Assembly (NCBI GenBank): GCA_019671135.1
Contig: JAHRHY010000011.1
Location: forward strand, 1,550,001-1,614,000
DNA: 64,000 nucleotides
Reading direction: 5' to 3'
From: Linnemannia hyalina
Lineage: Eukaryota; Mortierellomycota; Mortierellomycetes; Mortierellales; Mortierellaceae
Positions 47,509-64,000 of this stretch are shown in pieces. The first letter of the stretch is position 1. Each line of letters begins with the position of its first letter. Under the pieces are notes generated by a model. The model did no database searches, was not told where the DNA came from, and saw only the letters and a list, made by a program, of their open reading frames with translations. Made by a program: the position numbers and the translations under genes.

Positions 47509-48215
47509 GCTAACACTTTATTCTGCTCTGACGTTCTTTTTATGAACAATAGCCAATGTCGAAGAGGCTACACAAGCTAAACAAAGAAAAATCCCCGGTA
47601 GCAGCAGTATGGTTCAACATCGCCTTCTGCTTCATCCTTGGCCTCCCCTACATCTGGTCCGAAACCGCCTACTCTGCAATTGTCTCCGTCAATACCATTG
47701 CCTCCTCCATCTCTTACCTCATCCCCATCCTCTGTCGAATCATCCTCGCCCGCTCTACCTTCGAACCCGGCCCCTTCAACCTCGGTCGGTACTCGACTTT
47801 TGTGGGAGTGATTTCGTCAGGGTGGATTGTGGTCACGTCGGCGTTGTTCCTGTGCCCGACAGAGTTCCCAGTGACGGCTAGTAATATGAATTATGCGGCG
47901 GTGCCGTTTTTGCTGGTGATTGGGTTGTGTGTGAGTTATTATGCGATTTGGGGGAGGCATTGGTTTAAACCCGGTGGGGGGGTTGGTGCGAAGGAGGTTG
48001 TGATGGAAGTGAAGGCGGGGAAGTTGGATATCGGGGGGGATTTGGAGAGTAGTGAGGATACGGATGAGGAGGATAGGAGGAGGAGGAGGGATGAAAAGTC
48101 TCATGAATTGGAGCATGTTTATTTGCATACCCCGCCTTTGACGTCGTACTTGTGTAGTGAGATTGGATTCCCGGAGAGGGAGGAGGAGGAAAAGCAATCG
48201 CATTCGCGGCACTGA
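45038..48215 (+). CDS. APC-family amino acid/GABA permease
   Basis: Seven exons: 45038-45142, 45272-45401, 45609-45778, 46354-46357, 46516-46695, 46915-47411, 47553-48215. They sum to 1749 nt, or 582 residues. Known: this branch (Uga4/BAT1-like) imports GABA, choline or amino acids through a ~12-helix carrier. Seen: the N-terminal LSAFNNFGVTFSCCSILAGL with Phe-Gly in helix 1, FTLMVGLSLAEICSAFPTSGGLYVW (consensus helix 3 region AEIxSAxPTSGGxYxW), GYTNWLG, SGYDSAAHMAEETQNAS (the family signature region GYDAsaHmaEET), further helices and a polar acidic/basic tail. A 4-nt exon is needed to keep the frame between GYTNWLGL and VAIASTDLAMAQ. Introns carry a T36 and an A27 tract. AATAAA at 48303-48308. 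Confidence 0.92.
45173..45208. repeat. T36 homopolymer in permease intron 1
   Basis: An uninterrupted run of about 36 T between donor 45143 and acceptor 45271. Confidence 0.9.
46354..46357 (+). other. 4-nt micro-exon of the permease gene
   Basis: TGTG lies between a strong acceptor (CCTGACACAG) and a full-consensus donor (GTAAGTC). Joining exon 3 directly to the exon at 46516 loses the frame. Inserting these four bases restores it and adds one residue (Cys) plus one base of Val. Confidence 0.8.
47479..47505. repeat. A27 homopolymer in permease intron
   Basis: A run of about 27 A between donor 47412 and acceptor 47552. Confidence 0.9.
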
Positions 48216-48302
48216 GTGTGGTAGGTTGGGAAGGCGGTTGTTTTTGTTGTCTGTTTTTCTTTCTTTGTCGTTTGTCATTTTGTCCTTTGTTTTGTTGGTT
48301 GA

Positions 48303-48308
48303 AATAAA
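48303..48308 (+). terminator. Polyadenylation signal AATAAA (permease)
   Basis: Consensus hexamer 88 bases after the permease stop. Confidence 0.5.
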
Positions 48309-48422
48309 TCGTTACACTATTGTACAGTAACCGTAACTTTGACATTCCGTGCACAGTTTGCCTACGCCAATTAATTACACAATCGATATTTGTGCAATAG
48401 TCACAATATCCTGCGCCCTTTC

Positions 48423-48428
<6 letters not shown>

Positions 48429-48457
<29 letters not shown>
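48429..48457. repeat. T29 homopolymer
   Basis: An uninterrupted T-run in the 3' flank shared by the convergent permease and Hub1 genes. Confidence 0.9.
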
Positions 48458-48823
48458 GGTGCAATAGTGTGTTCCGTTTATTATGTTTTTGTGTACGCCT
48501 CCGTTGAAGTTGCCGGTCGATTCCTTCCTTCCTTCGCGTTTTCTGAATGATCTCATCGTTCTCTTGCGGAGGAGGCATGGTAGTTAAAGTATTCCAGAAA
48601 GATGTACACCAAAATTTTCACTCAGAACAAGTAGGCGCGGTCGAAAAAAAAAAGACATATGTATGGCGTAGGGGAGGCGTATTTTGTTTTTTTTACATGT
48701 TATTGTGTTGATTGTTAATTGCTGGTTGTTGGGGTATTCTCCTGCTCTTCAATGATCTCCTGTTCCCCGTTCGTATACAGCCCATCCGCTACTGATTTGA
48801 CAAATCCTGCAAGGAGGGGGGGC

Positions 48824-49376
48824 TTAGTTGTAATACAACTCGATGCTCATGCCGTCATGGATCTCGTAGTCGTCCAAGGTAATATGATCCTTATAGATCG
48901 TGTACCTAGATACAAACCAACAACAAAACGGGATTAGTAAATTGCTGTTATCAACTGCGCCATTTTGCTGGGATGATGTGATAATCGACCATGCTTAAGG
49001 AGGGGGGAAAAAAAAGTGGAAAGAGGTGAGGAAACCGAGGAGGAGGGGGGGGGGAGGGGGGTACTTACCACTTCTTGAGGATAATCTTCTCCCAGTTGGT
49101 TCCGGTCTGTGCAGCGATCAACTTCTTGAGGTCTCCGACCGTATCATCTCCACTATTGGAAGAAAAGAACACAAACGAAAAGTTGGTTAGTTTTGGTTGT
49201 TGATGCCAAGAATGAAAACAACAATGTCGTGAAACAAGGAGACCCGTCTGTCAGGTTGCGGCTGTCGAATGGGGGGCGGTTGACGCTGTAGGAGTGGGGC
49301 GAGGGGTAGAAGGAACGTACTTGCACTTGACGCGGACTTTCTTTCCGAGACGATCGTTGCAAATGACTTCAATCAT
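48824..49376 (-). CDS. hub1: Ubiquitin-like modifier Hub1/UBL5
   Basis: Three exons: 49376-49321, 49152-49069, 48905-48824. They sum to 222 nt, exactly the 73 residues usual for Hub1. Known: Hub1 binds HIND elements of spliceosomal proteins (Snu66, Prp38) non-covalently and promotes use of weak 5' splice sites; UBL5 is the animal counterpart. Seen: [18 protein letters not shown], then [45 protein letters not shown] and the end ELYYN. That is the characteristic double tyrosine plus one residue, not a diglycine. Asp22, implicated in HIND binding, is present. The intron between 48906 and 49068 contains a G-rich run (49043-49061 on +). Confidence 0.96.
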
Positions 49377-50236
49377 TGTTTCCTTGTGGTAATGTGTGAT
49401 GGTGGGGAATGTGTGTGGTGTGGAAACGAAGAAAAAAGAAATCTCGCATTTCCCATTTTCCTTCTCAGCCTCCGTTCACTACACGTGACTCTTGACATAA
49501 TGTCTCTTCAATACCACCCCCCGCCACCAAAAATCTATTTTTCGACCAACCGTGCATTCCTGGTTAAGAGGCGCTAGAAACAAAGGAAAGGGGGGTCAGG
49601 GACAGGGAAAAGGAAGTTTGTGTTTGATAACTGTATTGAACAAAACGTCGACCTCAAACTCCGACTTTCTCCACCCTACCCCCCTCTTCCCTGTGCCCCA
49701 GCTTATCATCGAAACGAAACGGCCATCCAATTTTTTCATGCCCTCACATTTCCTGTCACGCCCACCCTTTCCCACTCTTCAAGTAAGGGTTGCCTTCTTT
49801 TTTGCATTGGCACTAAATAAGCACTACGGACAGACAGACAGACAGCTGTTTCATTCGCAAATGATCAAGTAGTTGCGTTTTTTGTTATTTGAAGAGTTTG
49901 AGAACGAGGGGTTTGCGTTGCAACAAATAGGAATAATAAAAAAGAGGTGTGGAGAAAAGAAGCAAGACTCACAGAGGACAGGGGGAGGGGGTGAAAGCAA
50001 AGTGGCTACCTAACATGAACAAGAACAACAATCAACAAAGGAAAGGAAAAAGAAAAAAAAAGGACGGTATGCAGTACGCTATGCTATTCCTATCGATGGA
50101 CGGAGATGTCCTGCTTTTGTTTGTTTTTGTTTTCGGGCAAAAATAATAAAGTACACAACAAAAACCACCTGGGAAGAGGGCAAAAAAAACAACAACGTCC
50201 TCACCCCAATTGCACCCGTAGGTGCCCCACCAATGA
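49377..50236. other. Intergenic
   Basis: 860 bases between the Hub1 promoter and the 3' end of the Ser-rich gene. A short GACA repeat lies near 49829-49842. No gene recognised. Confidence 0.5.
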
Positions 50237-51421
50237 TCAAGAAACGAGGATAACCTGCATACGACGGCCACGGCTGGCGCCTCCCAATCCTCGGACGTTC
50301 AAGAACCGGGTTGAAGACTGGGCTGAATTCAATGCATCCAGAGTCTGGGGCATCGGCAACCCACTATCTCCGCCGCACTTTGTAAGTTGCTGTCTACTTG
50401 CAGAAGACGAAGAAAGTGAATGAGGCGACGTTGGGGATGAGGGTGAACTGGAAGCCGACGAAGAAGGGGAAGAGGAGGATGAGCCCGTCTGTGAAAGTGC
50501 CGGTGTGGATGGGAATGAGGAAGTGGAAGAGGTGGGCGATGACGACTGGGAGGACGAAGAGGACGACGACCGACGCTGGGTGCGATATGGATGGAACGCA
50601 GCTGGATGACTGCTGTTTGATGGCGACGACGATGATGTAGTCACTGGTTCCACTGCTCCCTTGGTTGCTGTCATAGCCGTCGTTGCCATGGTTGATGCTT
50701 GTGCTCCTGCTACTGCTGTGGTTGTTATGAGTGATACGCCTGATTCCGCCTGTGATGGTCCTGACGGCACCGCTTGGGGAGATGGCTTGCGGGTGTGAAG
50801 GATAAGGAGGTTGCGGGTCTGGTCATAGACGTTGCTGTTCCTGTAGGCAGTAGGGTCGCTGGACCAGTGACCTCCGTTCATCCGGACAACTCCTCCTGCT
50901 GCTCCTCCATGGATGCTGCCAACCTTGATTGTATCATCGGCGCTCTTATGAAGGAGAGCATGAGACCCCGCCAGTGACAAAGAGGAACCCGCGGAAGGCC
51001 CAGCAGCTTTCGAGTCCGCTTTCTCACAGCTGTCTGGGTCTGGGGGTCCAAACTGCTGATCATAGCTCCGAATGTCGACCGCCATCGAGAGCCCAGGGTC
51101 GTTCTGGAAGCGGAAGGAAAAGACGATTCCCTTTGAGGGATCGTTCTGAGAGGGGGATCGTCTCGGCAGACCTTTGCGTCGACTCGAGCTGCTGCTGCCA
51201 CAAGTGGTCATCGCCGCTGGGGAGGTAGGAGAGGAAGCCGAGGAGGAGGACGACGAAGCAGCAGTGTGAGAATGGTGGTGGTTATCGGATTGTGGAGGAG
51301 GGGAGGGTGAGGAAGCGTTGGAGGGGGAGACGGAGGCGGCTTTGCTGTTGGTTGTGCTGCTCCGGTGGGGGTAGGTCGATTGTCTGGTCGACTTGCGGAC
51401 TGTGGTCTTTTTCTTGGCCAT
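50237..51421 (-). CDS. Ser-rich protein of unknown function
   Basis: One open frame of 394 residues starting MAKKKTTVRKSTRQS, preceded by a long C/T-rich leader on its coding strand. Order: a basic Ser/Thr/Pro N-terminus with His runs; a short better-ordered central segment (KGIVFSFRFQNDPGLSMAVDIRSYDQQFGPPD, ~100-130); a second (GGHWSSDPTAYRNSNVYDQTRNLLILHTRK, ~180-210); then nearly pure Ser tracts; and an Arg/Gly end (GLGGASRGRRMQ). A weak GTTATC donor lies near the end, so a further exon cannot be excluded. No family recognised. The basic N-terminus suggests a nuclear location, which is an inference. Confidence 0.65.
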   Translation of the reverse strand: MAKKKTTVRKSTRQSTYPHRSSTTNSKAASVSPSNASSPSPPPQSDNHHHSHTAASSSSSSASSPTSPAAMTTCGSSSSSRRKGLPRRSPSQNDPSKGIVFSFRFQNDPGLSMAVDIRSYDQQFGPPDPDSCEKADSKAAGPSAGSSLSLAGSHALLHKSADDTIKVGSIHGGAAGGVVRMNGGHWSSDPTAYRNSNVYDQTRNLLILHTRKPSPQAVPSGPSQAESGVSLITTTAVAGAQASTMATTAMTATKGAVEPVTTSSSSPSNSSHPAAFHPYRTQRRSSSSSSSQSSSPTSSTSSFPSTPALSQTGSSSSSPSSSASSSPSSPTSPHSLSSSSASRQQLTKCGGDSGLPMPQTLDALNSAQSSTRFLNVRGLGGASRGRRMQVILVS

Positions 51422-54400
51422 TATTGAGAAAGTAAGTGAAGGTGGAGAAGGATATTAAGCGTAGCAGGTAAAGTAAGGGCGAACGAAGAAGACAAAAAGG
51501 AAAGCAAGAAAAGGAGGAAAGGGAAGAAAGAGAACGAGGAACAGGGGGAAGCGAGTTATGTACAAGGGAGGGATGCAAACGACCTGTGAAGTGGAGAAGG
51601 AGGAGGAATAGTAAAAGATGGGTAAAGGGAGAAGGACAGTGGTATGTAGTATGAATGAGTGAAGGAAAGAACAAAAGGAAAAAGCGGGAAGAAGAAGGAA
51701 AAGACAAAGGTATGGAAGGAAGGAAGGAAGGAAGGAAGGAAGGACTAAAAACGAAATGAAGAAAAGACAGCAATGACGGACAATGAGAAAGAAAAATAGA
51801 AAGAGACGAAAGGGAAGAACAAGAAGGAGAAAGAAGAGAAGAATAAGAAGGAGAAGCCAAAAAGAAGGGGTTGTGTGAGAGTGTCAACCCTGACTTGTTG
51901 AAGTCTACTTTAACACCACTTACCTTTGGAGTGTTTGCAATTCCAGCCACAAGGGTTGAGGGAGGACGGCAAGCTGGACTTTGATGGCTGGCTCTTCTAC
52001 TCCTTCTCTTCACTTGTCCCTCAACTCTTTCTTCTTTCATGTTCCGGAGGAAGGCAACTGAGCGATTGTATATTTCTATTTCATATTTCATATATATATA
52101 TACTTTTTCATTCATTCGTTCCTATCGCCACATGTAATGAAATGACTGTCGACGGGAAGGAAAAAAATAGCAAACATGTACTCCAGAAGAAGAGCTACTT
52201 CCACTTCTCTTCTTTTCCCTCTTTCCCTTTTCTTCCCATTTCTCCTTCCCACCTTCTCCATCCATCCTTCCTTTGCCCCAATTAAGATGCCCTATGCTCT
52301 AGCTCTTCTCCCGATGTGATAAAACAGATTGCATGTGTGTGTTTTGTGCACCACCTTACTGTCCTCCCCCACCACTCTATTTTTCTCATCCCTTTTTTTA
52401 CCCTTGTCCTTTCTCTTTCTTCCCTGTTGTCTTCAACTCCGCTCATGCTCTCTCTCCATCTCCCTTTCATTCTCACCATTATTACATTCGTACACCCCCC
52501 AAACAGATACAAGTGACGGATGAGGATAGATGTCTCTTCGTCCTACTTTCCCTTCTTCCCCCGTTGTCCTTGTTCACTCGTCCACTCTCCCCTTTTATTG
52601 CCTCGTTTCCATCCGTTTGAACACCCTCCTCCTCCTTCTTTCTTACTCTTCTCTCCCCTGACCTTTTTTTTCCCCCTTTCATTTCATTACTGCCACCACC
52701 AAGCACCAACGATAATCCATCTCGGGACTCTTCTGTCACCGTCACTTCTAGTGCCTCTCTCCACTGACTGACGTCTCTTAATGTCGCATTCGTTCTACTT
52801 ATACTTTTGACTGTTTGTTATTGCATTCCTCCATCCCATGACTATGCCTCCTTGGGTGTGGCAAATGAGGGACACAATAGAGGTTTTGTTTTGTTGTGAG
52901 GTCATCGTCGTTCATTGTTTTCGCACTTGTCACTTTCAAACACTGTCTGACCGAGACAACAAAGAGAGGGTTAAGCTTGACCAATTGGCAACCAATCAGG
53001 GGCGCTGGATGTGAGACATTACACTTCGTCTGTGTTTCTTGTACTGATTAAATCATAGTCGTATAAAATTGGTGGCAAAAAATGTTTTGGTCAGCCTAAC
53101 AAGCTGTGCGTGGTGCCTGAACTTAGGGATTCAACCACAGACACAGACACAGCCACAGCCGGGGCCACAGTGCTGGGATCACATAGGCAGACATTATACA
53201 AACAAACAAGCATACAAAAACGCCTGAACGCGAATACTACACTGCGTCATTCCTTGTCCTTTCTGTTTGTGCGACCTGACTACCGCATGACTGGCGGACA
53301 TCAGGCTTGCTACCTGTATGAGGCTATGAGCGTGTGAGAGGAGTCAGAAGGCGTACTTTACTCCAGTCCTCCAAGCAAGGGCTTGTTACAACTCGCAGGA
53401 CCCCATGTTCATCTGCTGGCAGTTTTTTACCTACGATACGACCTACAACATAACATATTCCTGCAGGAATGCAAAAAGCAAAAATATTTGCCAATGCTTT
53501 GACCCTCAACTTGCTGCCTCCGACTCTCTGCCATCTCTCTTGACCATTGACCCCATTCTTCTAATCTCAGAGTGGGTCGGATGGTAACCGCTTACTGAAG
53601 CAACACTGAAGGAGGGTCGAAAGGCTTATATTTGGACTTGCCTGTCTGTCTCTCTCTTCCTCTCCCTCCTCTCTTCCTCTCCCTCCCTCATTTCCGTGTC
53701 ACTCCTCCACTTCCCCTTTTCCAGAACATGTCGCCCCTTCTCCAGTTCGCACCGCCTCGATCTCTCTCACACACCCTCCCCTTTATTGCCCATAGTCCCA
53801 GTATTTATGTTTTGTTTCTGAGTCTTCCTTCCTTCTGTCTGTCTGTCTCTCTGTCTCTGCCTGACCTGACCCTGACCGACTGACCAACTGACCAACAGGC
53901 CCACCGTCCGGCAAAGTAGTCTTTAATAACAATCCTGCATCAAATATTGCAATACCAAAAAAAATGACCCATTGCCCGCGGACAAAAAAAACCCCCCACG
54001 CCCATCTTTGTGCGCCCGTGGTCATTACACACCCCCATTGCAATAACAATAAAAAAGCGCGGCAAAAAAATTAAGATAAGCGATGACTGGTTCATCTTGC
54101 CTGTCGCTCCCTCACTTTCCCTCTCTTCTTTGCTGCGTACGCCATTTGACCCGTGTCCATCATCGCATCGTGTGTTTTTGCGGTTCATACTCTTCCTCAT
54201 ACTCTCTGTTTGTTCGACATACAAGCATGCCCGATGGCATGACAGAGTTGGTGTTTTACTTTTTTCCTTTTCCATTTTTTTTGGCGGGTTTTTTTTTGTT
54301 TTGTCTCCTTCCAACATTCAATCCCGCCACACATTGTTTTCCTCTTTCATGTCCACGCCCTTGTTTCCTTCGTCGCCTTCCCTCTTCTTCTTCCCAACTC

Positions 54401-54850
54401 CTTCTTCGTTCATTCATTCAGTTCATTCCATTCCATTCAACTTGCCCTTTTTTTTACCCTTTTGTTCATCGTCTCTTCCCTTCCTCCTTCCCTTCTTCCC
54501 TTCTTCCCTCCTTCCCTCCTTCCCTCTCCCTCCGTCTCTCGCAAACCTCCCGTTCACCTGTCTCCTCGTTTGCTCTCATTCACTTTCCCCATTTACTCTT
54601 TTTTCTTGCATCTCTCATTCTTACTGGCGCCCACCAGTTCACCCGAGCTCCCCTTTCCCCTTTCTCTTTCTCTCTCCTTTTGTCTGCATAGTCTCGTTAG
54701 TCCATAGTTGACTCCACTATACCCTTCTCTCTTCTCTCTTCTCTTTTACCTTCTCTTTCACACACACTCTCTCTCTTTTGTTGTTACCCTTTTCTCTCTT
54801 TGTCCCTTCCAGTCCACCCCTCCAGACCCAACCGACACAGGTCCTCAACC
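51422..54850. other. Divergent promoter region, 3.4 kb
   Basis: 51425-51890 is purine-rich on + (leader of the minus-strand Ser-rich gene) with a GGAA repeat at 51714-51743. 52195-52760 and 54340-54840 are C/T-rich, the latter leading into the kinase ATG. Short frames inside are compositional artefacts of these tracts. No gene recognised; undetected ncRNA or 5' UTR exons of the kinase are possible. Confidence 0.5.
51714..51743. repeat. (GGAA)n microsatellite
   Basis: About seven tandem GGAA units in the purine-rich leader region upstream of the Ser-rich gene. Confidence 0.85.
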
Positions 54851-62606
<7,756 letters not shown>

Positions 62607-63225
62607 TTTTCGCATTATGTAGTTTTGTAGGCATTTTTCTTTTTGTTATTTCTACGTTTCATTTTCATTGCTGCATACAAATATATTGATCCTTTACATG
62701 TAAACAGCATACGGATTCTTTGAATAGGCATAATATTTCATCAGGCGCTCAATTTTCGAATGCTTTTCTCAGGCACAGTCAGTACCGGTCAATTGAACTG
62801 ATACAAACGCGTACGCGTAACCTTTTCGATCTTGCCCATCCTTTTGCATCAACACCTTTTCATTTGTCCTTTGCATTCAGCTTTCCTTTCCTTCAGTTTT
62901 TGCGACGTTCTCGGCATCTGCCGGTTCGTCGCTCATCACCACGACTCCCAACTCCCTTTCCCTATTCTACTTCTTTCCATGCATTCGTCTGCCAACCTTG
63001 ACTTATCACACATTCAACCCTTCTTTTGACATTCAACTTCCAACTATTCAGCACATTCATCACTTTCAACTACTTTTCTTCTACTCCCCCCGCTTGCTGA
63101 GCGCGTGTGCACCCGCCAAATCAACCACATTAATATCGACCGCCTTCCTTCGTGGCCGTCCCCCTCTCTTCCTCGATCCCTTTGCATCCCCGCTGCTGTC
63201 ACTGCGAACACCATCCATGATCCCA
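62607..63225. other. Kinase 3' flank up to the retroelement fragment
   Basis: The 3' UTR of the kinase is A/T-rich. From ~62850 the sequence becomes C/T-rich and leads into the Ty3/gypsy-like fragment. It may include degraded retroelement sequence, but nothing recognisable is read. Confidence 0.45.
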
Positions 63226-64000
63226 ACGTCATGGAGATCGACAACATTCAACTCCAGCTCAGCAACATGGCTCGCACCTCCATCAATCGCGACAACTACT
63301 CTGACAAACTCGATGCACTCGCCTACCCTCTTTTCAACTACGACCTTATCCTCGGCAAACCCTGGCTTACTACCATTAATCCACTCATCAACTGGAGAAA
63401 CAACGACCTTCACTTTATCCACAATGGCAACACTATTCTTTGGCGCTGTCGGGGTGCTGATACCAACTCCATCACCTTTCGCACACAAGGAGAACTCCTC
63501 CCACACTTTCACTTCTACTCCGCTGCACAACCTGGCAACCGTTATGGATAGGTGTGCATAAGGAGATAATTGATTTCGTCGACGGTCGCTATGTCTCTGT
63601 CTACATGTAGTTGAGAAAAGGGCCAAGAAAGATGCATCACCAGACACGTCGACAAACCCGTCAGTCTCAAACCGCGGGAGCGGTAACAAGAGTGACACCA
63701 ACTCCAATAACGACGGCGAGGACAGATGGTTCACTGCGTATGTGTGTTGATTACCGTGGCCTCAACCGCATCACAAGGAAAAACCGCCACCCCCTACCCA
63801 GAATCGACTAGCTGATCCACCGTTTTCGCGGTGCTAAGTATTTCACCAAGTTGGACTTGATCTCAGGGTACCACCAGCAGCGCATCTATGAACCACACAC
63901 TCATAAGGCTGCCTTCCGGTGCCGGTATGGTCACTTCGAATTTAACGTCGTTCCTTTTGGCCTCACAAACGCCCCGGCTTCCTCCTCAAACGTGACGATC
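63226..64000 (+). mobile_element. Decayed Ty3/gypsy retrotransposon pol fragment, cut by window edge
   Basis: A first frame (to 63551) contains the post-protease segment typical of fungal Ty3/gypsy pol: YPLFNYDLILGKPWL, then INPLINW. A second frame, shifted relative to the first, carries reverse-transcriptase motifs: [23 protein letters not shown], a TAG stop at 63809-63811, then [13 protein letters not shown] and [15 protein letters not shown] up to the window end. The catalytic YxDD motif lies beyond the edge. A frame change, an in-frame stop and a weak match before the RT start all indicate an inactive relic. The boundaries and LTRs are not visible. Seen: motifs and lesions; the family assignment comes from known RT motif order. 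Confidence 0.85.

Larger units (their letters stand above)
48216..48823. other. Convergent 3' intergenic region
   Basis: Between the permease and Hub1 stops. It holds AATAAA at 48303-48308 and a T29 tract at 48429-48457. No gene. Confidence 0.55.

Noticed and set aside
54010..54711. 233-codon Ser/Phe/Leu-rich + frame upstream of the kinase
   Set aside because: Artefact of the pyrimidine-rich leader; no conserved motif.
63081..63734. Long minus-strand frame across the retroelement fragment
   Set aside because: Antisense of the pol sequence; the + strand carries recognisable Ty3/gypsy motifs.

Overview
This window is eukaryotic. Its protein-coding genes are mostly split by short GT-AG introns, with acceptors of the type (C/T)ATAG and donors of the type GTAAGT/GTATGT. 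AATAAA signals follow several stops, the 5' leaders are pyrimidine-rich, and the gene set is fungal: Ufd4/TRIP12-type HECT ligase, Hsv2/WIPI-type PROPPIN, Ypt1, alpha-arrestin, Kin4-type kinase and Hub1. The intron-rich structure, the long Ser/Gln/Gly-rich tails and the family mix suggest an early-diverging filamentous fungus, most likely Mortierellomycota. That placement is an inference from style and families, not from a search.

Layout: 1-386 is the 3' end of a Sel1-repeat gene (+). 689-1683 (-) is a glutathione S-transferase relic. 3098-4519 (+) is a single-pass membrane protein with a duplicated C-terminal motif. 4989-11765 (-) is a 10-exon Ufd4/TRIP12 HECT E3 ligase. 13052-13750 (-) is a basic, disordered protein. 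13751-19348 is a gene-poor stretch. 19349-19699 (+) is a small protein with three RRxS motifs. 21123-23127 (+) is an Hsv2/WDR45B-type PROPPIN with a polyQ insertion. 23464-27240 (-) is a large, partly coiled-coil protein. 28392-30290 (+) is a Ser/Thr-rich single-pass membrane protein. 30513-32512 (+) is Ypt1/Rab1. 33508-34176 (+) is a small four-helix membrane protein. 34867-36728 (+) is an RS-type nuclear protein. 37119-39689 (-) is a His-rich/TPR-like/MYND protein. 41592-44269 (+) is an alpha-arrestin. 45038-48215 (+) is an APC-family amino acid/GABA permease. 48824-49376 (-) is Hub1/UBL5. 50237-51421 (-) is a Ser-rich unknown. 54851-62606 (+) is a Kin4/Frk1-type kinase with a C-terminal KA1 domain. 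63226-64000 (+) is a decayed Ty3/gypsy fragment cut by the window edge.

There is no operon-like organisation; neighbours are unrelated housekeeping, trafficking, ubiquitin/autophagy and signalling genes. Four convergent gene pairs leave only about 340-610 bp between stop codons. Exon maps were derived by hand from splice consensus and reading-frame continuity. For the complete multi-exon genes the summed exon lengths divide exactly by three, which supports the models. The most notable structures are two micro-exons (4 nt in the permease, 8 nt in Ypt1), a KA1 domain interrupted by about 320 low-complexity residues, and a GST relic with one nonsense codon and one frameshift.
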